A stretch of 50,675 bases of DNA from the NCBI GenBank assembly GCA_034678545.1, contig JAXDBS010000054.1:1-50675 (forward strand), in the 5' to 3' direction. The notes beneath the pieces are model-generated. The model did no database searches. It had not been told where the DNA came from and was given only the letters and a program-made list of their open reading frames with translations. The stretch comes from UBA5614 sp034678545. GTDB lineage: Bacteria > Cloacimonadota > Cloacimonadia > Cloacimonadales > Cloacimonadaceae. The first letter of the stretch is position 1. Each line of letters begins with the position of its first letter. Positions 44,851 to 50,675 of the stretch are shown piece after piece. The translations under genes and the position numbers were made by a program.

Positions 44851-45561
44851 TTATCCTTTCAGATCTGACTGGGTTACAGTGTCCAGTTTCCTGATGATGC
44901 CGATCTCCTCTACTGAATGGATCAGTTTCATGGCTTTTCGCAGGTTACCGCAGGAATGGAAGTGGATATAGTCGATTACATCCGGGCTGAACTTGATTTC
45001 CAGTATTTCATTACATAACTGGGCTATGTCTTTCTTGGATACATCCTGGAACTCATAGAAGAAGTTGCACCTATCGAAGTAGTATTCATTGATCTGGTTT
45101 AACCTGTCCTTGGCATTCTGCATACCAATTAGGATAACGATGGCAGTGGTCTCATCCACTATATCCCTGATAGCACCCAAGAGCTGAGGATGCCGGAAGG
45201 CATAGTCTATCTCATCTATAACGATGATGGTATCCTTGTGATCTTCAATTAATGACAGGCACATCAGGAACAGGTCATTGGCTGTGCCATAGTGGATGTA
45301 CTCTCCCAGGCCAAATCTCTTGTATAGGGTTAACAGCAGCTTGGAGGCAAATGCTTTAGGTGTGGTGGTAGCATCCAACCTCAGATAGATGTAACCTCGA
45401 CTGAAGGCCATGCGATTGGCATAAGTGGTCTTACCTAGTCCAGGTCTGCCATACAGCAGTCCCAGTCCCACCATCTCCAGTTTAGGTCGCTTGAGCAGGT
45501 ATTCTATACATTTATCGGCGGCTATGACATTCTGGGTCTTAACTAATACTCCCTGTTTCAT
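44851..45561 (-). CDS. MuB/TniB-type transposition AAA+ ATPase
   Basis: A 236-residue ATPase with Walker A G-R-P-G-L-G-K-T-T (38-46), Walker B I-I-V-I-D-E-I-D (112-119) and a following V-I-L-I-G-M sensor strand. The family binds target DNA, recruits the MuA-type transposase and gives target immunity. It is shorter than Mu B because the N-terminal DNA-binding helix domain is reduced. It follows the transposase with a well-placed GGAGAAG ribosome-binding site, the canonical A-B order. Confidence 0.9.
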   Translation of the reverse strand: MKQGVLVKTQNVIAADKCIEYLLKRPKLEMVGLGLLYGRPGLGKTTYANRMAFSRGYIYLRLDATTTPKAFASKLLLTLYKRFGLGEYIHYGTANDLFLMCLSLIEDHKDTIIVIDEIDYAFRHPQLLGAIRDIVDETTAIVILIGMQNAKDRLNQINEYYFDRCNFFYEFQDVSKKDIAQLCNEILEIKFSPDVIDYIHFHSCGNLRKAMKLIHSVEEIGIIRKLDTVTQSDLKG

Positions 45562-45570
45562 GATCTTCTC

Positions 45571-48045
45571 CTATTTGAGCCCGATAATATGCAGCATCTC
45601 TTCAAAGGTATGGGTTTCAGTCAGAGAACCTTCAGGCGTCAGATTGTCATCTTGGGGCTCATTATTGCCTGTATCTGCTGTAGTATGTCCAGTTGCATCA
45701 TTATCAGGCTGGTTCGCTGTTTTATCTACCGCTTTTACCTCTTGCTCAACTATATCTGTGGGTACTGTGTCTCTATCTGTTTCTTCTCTCTCAGGTACAT
45801 TGTCCATGACCTGCTGCTGCAGTTCCTCGATGACCTGGCTGTGACTCTTGGGTGGAGATGAGATCAAGGGAGGAGTGACGAATAACTGACCTTGTTGGTC
45901 TTGCTGGTCGATTGCCTGTTGTTTGTTAGCAATCTGATTTAGACTGGCGATCTGCCTGTCCACTGCTTCCTGGCTGTTTAAGATGATCTTCTTGGTGCTC
46001 TGCTCTATGTTCTTCCTGATCTTCTTGATCTGCTTGTTTTCCAATTCCAGATCTTTATGGGCAATGGGTTTGGTCATATCCAGCTTGATAAAGGGATGTT
46101 GGGCTCGTCTCAGCTCTGCCTGGCAGATGAACTTGTCTTCTATGGTATAGACCAAGATCCATCTGGCATCTTTGAAGTCAAAGCGGATGATACAGGGTTT
46201 CCCTATATAGTCGATCAGCTTCTCATGCCAGTAGAGCATGTGGTTCAATCTGATGCCTTCGCTTCGGATGCTCTTACGCTCCAGAGCCAGCATCAGGAAA
46301 TTGAGACGCTGGGCTTCGATCTGCCTGTCCGGTTGGACAACTGCGTTACTGAATACCTGATAAGGAGTTCTGTGCTTGAGAGCACTGTGGGGTGCTTCCC
46401 CATACATATACCTGACATAGAAGGCGATCATCTGCATGGTCTCTTCGATGGTGGGTGGCTTATGCTCGAACAGCTTCTTAGCCCAGACCTCATTGCGCAT
46501 CAGGTTAGCCGGCTTATCGGGGATGGAAGATCCTCTGTAGGAACTAATGAACCTCTCGAATTGCTCCTGGAAGGTCTTGAAGAACCGCTCGATGATCTTG
46601 GCTTTGGCATTATAGCTCTCGGCAAAGGTGACCCCGATATTGAGCCGGGGGAAGATCCCGCATAGTTCAGTGGAGAGATCATGCTCTTCCCATCTCTCAT
46701 TGAACAGCTTGGACTTGAAAGCTCTGCCGTTATCCAGGTAGACATACTTGGGTAATACTGCCAAGGGGAAGTCAGGATGATAGGCAGGATATTCAGGTTG
46801 ATGCTCGATATCGGGATCATTATCAAGATGGTTGTTATCGTAATCATTATCATTATCTTGAATCTGAGATTCTTTATCACCTGTCGGGTTGTTTCTGGTC
46901 AGGATGGAGGCATTCAGGAAGCCATTGCGGAAGGCTGCCAGAATATGCTGGCTATCCTCGGTGAAGGCGAGGGACGCACCCACTGGATACCTGCTTGCCC
47001 AGTCCATCACCATGATCATGGTCATTCTCTGGGCTTTACCGGTCATCGGGTTCATCACATCGAAAGCCAGGACATGTCCATCCGCCACCCAGACATCTCC
47101 CACTTTCAGCAGGCTGTCATCCCTGATAATGGACTTGATAATGCATTCCGAGACATACTTGCTGCCCTTCCTGGCTTGTGCCCATTCTGCCGGGTGGTTA
47201 TCTGCCCAATCCTGGCACCAGCGTCTTAAGGTGCGTTCATCACTGGGTGACTCACATAGCTTGAGGTTAGCCATGCTCTTGAGTTGGGTAATGGCAGAGC
47301 CGATCTTGATCTGGTTGGGATTAAGCAGCTTATTGAGCAGGAAGTTCTGTTCGAAGTAGGTAACCTTCCTGCCCCGGTTGGCATGCTTGTTCTTATTGAT
47401 CAGGGCATACATGTTATACTTACTGGTAATGTACTCATCCAACCAGATGCGTAGAGCTCGCTCCTTTCGTTCCCCTTTCAGCTTATAAAGCTCAGGCACC
47501 ATCCGTTTATGGTTATAGTCCTCGGTTATCCTCTGCCACTCCACTGTCCTGGACTTAGTATTATTGAGCCGCTCTATTACTTCCGTGCAGAACCTGGCAT
47601 AGAGTTGAGCATCTCTTTTACAGCTAAGTTTCTCCACCTCAGTGGGAGCTAAGTCCGAGAAGTCTGCCGGATAGGGTGTGATTACTATATCACTTGGACT
47701 GGGAGTGGGGATGATCTCGATTACCTCACCCATGGAAGAGAAGTCAGTTCCATCCTCTTTACGCTGATTCTCCAATCTTTCCCGCTCTGCTTCGTTATAA
47801 GCTTGGTTGTATTCAGCTCTATAGTTCTGTAGTCTATCTTTGTCTGGTAAGTCTGACTCGTTCAGGATGCCTTTCTTGAGCAGGAACCTTCTATCAGTCA
47901 GTTCGCACTTACCGCCCGGGGCTACCTGCAGGGATAGGCCCTGGCTCTTGATGAGCTCCTGCAGTTCTCTCAGCTTTTGGTTGTATAGCTCCAGGAACTC
48001 GGGGTCAGGATATTTTGCGTAATGATACACGTTGCCCCCTTGCAC
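45571..48045 (-). CDS. Mu/Tn7-like DDE transposase
   Basis: An 824-residue transposase. N-terminal helical DNA-binding domains (to about 300) lead to the RNase H-fold core with D322 (V-A-D-G-H), D438 (L-D-N-G-R) and E486 (I-I-E-R-F-F). A Mu-type beta-barrel follows (about 605-645, Y-I-G-K-P-C-I-I-R-F-D). A glutamine-rich then acidic tail ends in a short hydrophobic M-L-H-I-I-G motif that could bind the ATPase. An acidic Asp/Asn-rich insert (about 384-425) lies between the first two catalytic aspartates. The start is GTG at 48045, or GTG at 48030, which has the better GGGGG ribosome-binding site. Confidence 0.92.
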   Translation of the reverse strand: MQGGNVYHYAKYPDPEFLELYNQKLRELQELIKSQGLSLQVAPGGKCELTDRRFLLKKGILNESDLPDKDRLQNYRAEYNQAYNEAERERLENQRKEDGTDFSSMGEVIEIIPTPSPSDIVITPYPADFSDLAPTEVEKLSCKRDAQLYARFCTEVIERLNNTKSRTVEWQRITEDYNHKRMVPELYKLKGERKERALRIWLDEYITSKYNMYALINKNKHANRGRKVTYFEQNFLLNKLLNPNQIKIGSAITQLKSMANLKLCESPSDERTLRRWCQDWADNHPAEWAQARKGSKYVSECIIKSIIRDDSLLKVGDVWVADGHVLAFDVMNPMTGKAQRMTMIMVMDWASRYPVGASLAFTEDSQHILAAFRNGFLNASILTRNNPTGDKESQIQDNDNDYDNNHLDNDPDIEHQPEYPAYHPDFPLAVLPKYVYLDNGRAFKSKLFNERWEEHDLSTELCGIFPRLNIGVTFAESYNAKAKIIERFFKTFQEQFERFISSYRGSSIPDKPANLMRNEVWAKKLFEHKPPTIEETMQMIAFYVRYMYGEAPHSALKHRTPYQVFSNAVVQPDRQIEAQRLNFLMLALERKSIRSEGIRLNHMLYWHEKLIDYIGKPCIIRFDFKDARWILVYTIEDKFICQAELRRAQHPFIKLDMTKPIAHKDLELENKQIKKIRKNIEQSTKKIILNSQEAVDRQIASLNQIANKQQAIDQQDQQGQLFVTPPLISSPPKSHSQVIEELQQQVMDNVPEREETDRDTVPTDIVEQEVKAVDKTANQPDNDATGHTTADTGNNEPQDDNLTPEGSLTETHTFEEMLHIIGLK

Positions 48046-48655
48046 TGTTCCTGTTATGCTTGCGGATTACCTTCTTGACCTGTTCCTTGTCGGTCTTCTG
48101 AGGTAGGTCATTATCCAGATAGACCAGAAATACACTTCTGAACCGGTTGCTGTCATCCTCATCCTGGGGTTCACCTATAATAATCTCCTCCTCATACCAG
48201 AGATCGGGCTGGATCAGAGTCTGCCTAAATCTCCAGTATTCCCGTTGGACAAGGTTATCATCTGCCAGGATGAATGTCTTATACGACTTGCCCTTCATAG
48301 TGGGTATCTGATGCATTAGGCTGATTAGTTGGTTAGCCTTGATCATCCGCCTGATCGTCTTGACCGAGACCTCCATTAAAGTGGCTACCCTGTCTATGGG
48401 TAACCAGATAAAGTTTACACTGTCGTCCATCTTCAGTTCCTTTAGATACGGTGAACCACTTGGACAAGGATACGCACCCGAATTAAGCAAAAGCTGCAAT
48501 TTCCCCAATACCGCTTGGACAGACTGACCGGAGGGAAGTCGCAGAAAGCTTTCATCCCCCGGCTGTCCAACCCATGCTTGCCAGATTTGCGGTTGGACAC
48601 TCCGAAAACCACTAAATCCGACCTGACGCACCAGGCATTTTATGGTACTTGTCAT
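48005..48655 (-). CDS. DNA-binding protein at the head of the transposition operon
   Basis: About 216 residues. The ATG at 48655 is chosen because GGAGG lies five bases upstream; the longer GTG at 48661 overlaps that site. A helix-turn-helix is visible near the middle (D-R-V-A-T-L-M-E-V-S-V-K-T-I-R-R-M-I), a merR/excisionase-like wing. The C-terminus is basic. It overlaps the transposase start by 26 to 41 bases. It could be a split-off DNA-binding domain of the transposase or an operon regulator. The gene body carries four TTGGACA-like motifs (48460-48600). Confidence 0.7.
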   Translation of the reverse strand: MTSTIKCLVRQVGFSGFRSVQPQIWQAWVGQPGDESFLRLPSGQSVQAVLGKLQLLLNSGAYPCPSGSPYLKELKMDDSVNFIWLPIDRVATLMEVSVKTIRRMIKANQLISLMHQIPTMKGKSYKTFILADDNLVQREYWRFRQTLIQPDLWYEEEIIIGEPQDEDDSNRFRSVFLVYLDNDLPQKTDKEQVKKVIRKHNRNSARGQRVSLRKIS

Positions 48656-48897
48656 AAGCACCTCCCTTTATATAGTATTGGGGGTGCTACTTACCACCTT
48701 GCCAAAGCTTGGGAAGTCCTTTCTGCCAACTTGGGTAACTATTTTAGCACTTGCCGTAACCAGACCCAAAGCCAAGTAAGTTCACACTTTACATATTATC
48801 ATTGACACCACCATCAAGTGATGTTATTCGGTATCTGGACATATTTTTCTTGCCAAATAGATACTGTCAAGAATGATGTTGCCATATGGAGCGTAAC
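48656..48897. promoter_or_regulatory. Divergent control region between transposition operon and repressor
   Basis: Leftward promoter candidate: TTGACA on the minus strand (48870-48865), 18-base spacer and AAATAT (48846-48841). It is covered by an inverted repeat TTCTTG (48847-48852) and CAAGAA (48868-48873), centred 21 bases apart, a plausible operator for the adjacent repressor. A rightward TTGACA (48802-48807) with a weak -10 may serve the repressor itself. Confidence 0.45.
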
Positions 48898-49632
48898 ATG
48901 AGTAAAAGAACGATTGGCGACCGACTGGAATTTCTGATTAAGACAATGGCTGTAAAGGATTACGAGTTTGCCGAAAAATATCAGATTTCTAGAGCTTCTT
49001 TAATTAGGTATAAGCAGAATGAGCGTTACCCCGACCCGGAGTTCCTGGTTGCCTTATCCAAAGAGAAGGTTAACCTCAACTGGTTACTTTCAGGAAATGG
49101 AAGTATGTATGCGAAAGATGAGTTCGAGGAGTTTATTAAGGGTAATAAGCTAAAACCAGTCCAACCCGAGACCATCAGTCCAAACAGAGGAAAACAAGAT
49201 GAAAATGAGATAGATACCACTAAGTCCATCACCTTGCCTATCGTGGGAGATATAGCTGCCGGAGAGCCTATAGAGATCATCGACCAGTATGGTATGAGTG
49301 GTCAGATTGACATCCCCAGAACCTACTTAAAAGGTAATCCCAAGCAATATATCGTCTTTCAGGTCAATGGCAGGAGTATGGAACCCATCATCCAACATGC
49401 TGACATCGTGGTGATCAAAGCCAATCCTATCTGGGAACTGGCTAATAACCAAGTGGCTGCTGTCCGAACATCTGACGGGGTCACACTCAAGAAGGTACAG
49501 ATCGACTCACAAAGGCAGCAGGTCATCCTGCAGCCCTTTAATATAGACTTTCCGGTTCTGGTTTTAGACTCGGATTGGAACTCGGACGCATCTCTGATCG
49601 GCACAATTGCACTTCAGTTGCGCTTTTACTGA
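48898..49632 (+). CDS. CI/LexA-like transposon repressor with S24 peptidase domain
   Basis: About 244 residues from the ATG at 48898, chosen because GGAG lies six bases upstream; an ATG at 48886 is in frame. Numbering here follows the longer form. The N-terminal helix-turn-helix (about 8-60) resembles phage CI-type domains. The C-terminal peptidase has a cleavage bond A125-G126 (A-A-G-E-P), catalytic S164 in N-G-R-S-M-E-P and K202 in V-T-L-K-K-V. RecA-stimulated self-cleavage would release the divergent transposition operon after DNA damage. This is typical for Mu-like and SOS-controlled elements. Confidence 0.93.
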   Translation: MSKRTIGDRLEFLIKTMAVKDYEFAEKYQISRASLIRYKQNERYPDPEFLVALSKEKVNLNWLLSGNGSMYAKDEFEEFIKGNKLKPVQPETISPNRGKQDENEIDTTKSITLPIVGDIAAGEPIEIIDQYGMSGQIDIPRTYLKGNPKQYIVFQVNGRSMEPIIQHADIVVIKANPIWELANNQVAAVRTSDGVTLKKVQIDSQRQQVILQPFNIDFPVLVLDSDWNSDASLIGTIALQLRFY

Positions 49633-49673
49633 TCTGATGCCTTTCTCTGCAAATGTGGTGCTTTCCAAATAGA

Positions 49674-49749
49674 GTCCAACCCTTGTCCTAATTTGCAGTA
49701 TAACTGACACAAACCAGTCCAAACAAGTCCAAACCACCGGTTGGACAAG
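49674..49749. repeat. Cluster of GTCCAA/TTGGAC motifs downstream of the repressor
   Basis: GTCCAA occurs at 49674, 49717 and 49727, and the complement TTGGAC at 49741, all within 76 bases. Four more TTGGACA-like copies lie in the first transposition gene (48460, 48515, 48563 reversed, 48593). Probable protein-binding sites of the element. Confidence 0.5.
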
Positions 49750-49808
49750 TCTAAAGCTAGTCCATTCCATCTCGCCACCCCATAAAGCCTTAGCTCTATT
49801 TATCCCAC

Positions 49809-49849
49809 TGTCACTCTCTGTAATTTGGGGTGTCACTTTGTAGTCCCTA
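49809..49849 (-). repeat. Right-end inverted TGACA repeats (candidate transposase-binding sites)
   Basis: TGTCA at 49809 and 49831, spaced 22 bases, read on the minus strand as AGAGTGACA and AAAGTGACA. They match the left-end sites in inverted orientation. About 13 bases outside the outer copy would be the terminus, but no clear CA-3' end is visible there, so the right boundary is approximate. Confidence 0.55.
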
Positions 49850-49899
49850 TCTCCGCCCCCTTTATCTCATTTACTGCATCTCGGTATTATCACAATACT

Positions 49900-49942
49900 A
49901 TTGCGGTATCATTACGGACTTTGACCGCAATGATACCGTAAT
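49900..49942. repeat. Second copy of the CATTACGG-type palindrome
   Basis: Arms 49900-49917 and 49925-49942 with two mismatches around ACTTTGA. The inner arm GGTATCATTACGG pairs with CCGCAATGATACC. The 22-base core (49911-49932) matches the palindrome at 9125-9146 in 20 positions. It suggests host chromosome lies here, beyond the transposon end. Confidence 0.7.
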
Positions 49943-50091
49943 GATATAGTGTTGGTCAAGCAGTATAAAGAGGATGGAAGCAAGAGGGAGGGATTTTTGA
50001 CCTTCCCCCCGAAAACTACACCAGATTTTAAGTGACACTTGAGCGGAAAACTGATAATTGGAGATGAAGAGAAAAAACTCAAGGAGTTACA

Positions 50092-50355
50092 ATGCGGAAG
50101 CGATTTACGCAGAGTCAGATCTTTGCAGTGTTGAAAGAGGGGGAGTTGTGCACGGATGTACTGGAGTTATGCCGTCAGCATGGAATCAGCCGGAACACTT
50201 ATTACAACTGGAAGAACAAGTATGGCGGGATGAGTTTGTCAGAGGCACAGCAGAAGCGGGATTTGGAGAGTGAGAACCGCAGGCTGAAGAAGCTGGTGGT
50301 GGAGCGGGATTTGGAGATAGAGGCCTTGAAGGAGTTGCTCTCAAAAAACTGGTGA
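50092..50355 (+). CDS. IS3-family transposase OrfA
   Basis: An 87-residue helix-turn-helix protein (K-R-F-T-Q-S-Q-I-F-A-V-L-K near the start, Q-H-G-I-S-R-N-T-Y-Y-N-W near 36-47). It ends in a leucine zipper-like helix (L-E-S-E-N-R-R-L-K-K-L-V-V-E-R-D), as in all IS3 OrfA proteins. It binds the insertion-sequence ends. AAGGAG precedes the ATG. Its last codons include a slippery site for fusion to OrfB. Confidence 0.93.
   Translation: MRKRFTQSQIFAVLKEGELCTDVLELCRQHGISRNTYYNWKNKYGGMSLSEAQQKRDLESENRRLKKLVVERDLEIEALKELLSKNW
50343..50349 (+). promoter_or_regulatory. Programmed -1 frameshift slippery site (A AAA AAC)
   Basis: A-AAA-AAC in the OrfA frame, six bases before the end of orfA, allowing a shift into the orfB frame to make the OrfAB transposase. 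This is the standard IS3-family arrangement. Confidence 0.8.
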
Positions 50356-50675
50356 AGCCCCAACAGAAGCGATTGGCTGTTGGGGAGTTAAGCCAGTTGG
50401 GCTACAGCAAGCGGTCGGCCTGTGAACTGGTCAGTCTGGGGCGGAAGTCATATTACTATGAGTCAAAGGAAAACTGATTGAATACTGAGATATCTGTTTA
50501 CATGAGAGAGCTGGCCTTGCAGTATGTGAGATGGGGTTCGCCCCGTCTGACTGTGGCAGTGAGAGAGAAGTTTGGGTCAGTCAATCACAAGCGGGTGGAG
50601 CGTCTTTATGCCAAGGCTAATCTGCAGATACCCAAGCGACCCAGAAAGCATGTGAAATACAGGAGCAAGCCGCTG
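50349..50675 (+). pseudogene. IS3-family transposase OrfB, interrupted and truncated by window end
   Basis: In the -1 frame after the slippery site the sequence reads as the OrfB N-terminus (S-A-C-E-L-V-S-L-G-R-K-S-Y-Y-Y). After an in-frame TGA at 50475-50477 it continues with the typical R-W-G-S-P-R-L-T and N-H-K-R-V-E-R-L-Y blocks. The DDE core is beyond the window. The single nonsense codon suggests a recently decayed copy, unless a second start downstream is used. Confidence 0.75.

Larger units (their letters stand above)
24750..49849. mobile_element. Putative Mu/Tn7-like transposon carrying a restriction and helicase/AAA+ cargo operon
   Basis: Evidence seen: a Mu-type transposition module (DDE transposase, MuB/TniB-type ATPase, two DNA-binding proteins) and a divergent S24-peptidase repressor lie at the right. 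Clustered TGACA repeats at both extremities are inverted relative to each other. Base composition becomes AT-rich just after purM, and a chromosomal-type palindrome reappears just beyond the right repeats. No capsid, tail or lysis gene occurs, so it is a transposon rather than an intact phage. The cargo is hsdMSR with a UvrD-like helicase, rmuC and a five-gene helicase/AAA+/radical-SAM module. The left edge is set at the TGTCCC before the first repeat; the right edge is approximate and no target duplication could be found by eye. Confidence 0.65.
49998..50675 (+). mobile_element. IS3-family insertion sequence, left part (runs off the window)
   Basis: The orfA/orfB arrangement with a -1 frameshift site is diagnostic of the IS3 family. 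The left end is placed at 49998, where TGACCTTCCCCCC starts, because IS3-type ends commonly begin TGA followed by a C-rich stretch. The right end lies outside the window. Confidence 0.7.

Noticed and set aside
46057..46665. Rightward open frame opposite the transposase
   Set aside because: Antisense to catalytic residues of the transposase; no domain.
44340..49632. Intact Mu-like prophage
   Set aside because: Only repressor and transposition genes are present; no head, tail, lysis or portal genes are seen.
50028..50042. TTTTAAGTGACACTT as an additional transposon-end site
   Set aside because: It contains AAGTGACA but in the left-end orientation and lies within the proposed IS3 left inverted repeat, so it more likely belongs to the insertion sequence.
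1..50675. tRNA or rRNA genes
   Set aside because: No cloverleaf with a T-loop consensus and no conserved rRNA segment was recognised by eye in the gaps between genes.

Overview
The window looks like the chromosome of a Gram-negative bacterium of the Fibrobacteres-Chlorobi-Bacteroidetes grade, most likely a Candidatus Cloacimonadota-type organism. This is an inference from three things: a secretion-type C-terminal beta domain on the partial first gene, a PorV/PorQ-like outer-membrane protein, and FecR, outer-membrane and CHASE2-cyclase genes lying together. No rRNA or tRNA gene is available to confirm it.

Positions 1-24730 are ordinary, visibly GC-rich chromosome. In order: the end of a secreted protein; a lone response regulator; a FemAB/GNAT-like protein; D-Ala-D-Ala ligase leading into three exported proteins (unknown, FecR domain, large outer-membrane protein); a CHASE2 adenylate cyclase; a leftward run of rarA, rsmI and a YfhO-like membrane protein; a nucleotide-sugar dehydrogenase; a Ppx/GppA phosphatase; argF; a PTS EIIA overlapping a PorV-like gene; glyS; an aspartate aminotransferase; a small membrane protein; a PfkB kinase; and purM. 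Clear intrinsic terminators separate several units.

From about 24750 to about 49850 I read one cargo-bearing Mu/Tn7-like transposon. Both extremities carry short TGACA-core repeats, spaced 21-22 bp within clusters and inverted between the two ends. At the right a LexA/CI-type repressor faces a leftward transposition operon: a DNA-binding protein, a MuA-type DDE transposase, a MuB/TniB-type ATPase and a winged-helix-like protein. No phage structural gene is present, so it reads as a transposon and not a prophage. The rest is an AT-richer ten-gene leftward cargo operon of about 19 kb with short gaps or overlaps: hsdM, hsdS, a UvrD-like helicase, hsdR, rmuC, then a giant SF1 helicase with an IF2-N-like N-terminus, an unknown protein, a coiled-coil protein with an HPD motif, a ClpB-like AAA+ ATPase and a NrdG-like radical SAM protein. 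The last five are the best candidate for an undescribed system, probably defence related.

Beyond 49850 the chromosome seems to resume, with a palindrome closely related to one at 9.1 kb, followed by an IS3-family element that runs off the window. Its orfA has a classic A-AAA-AAC slippery site and its orfB is interrupted by an in-frame stop.
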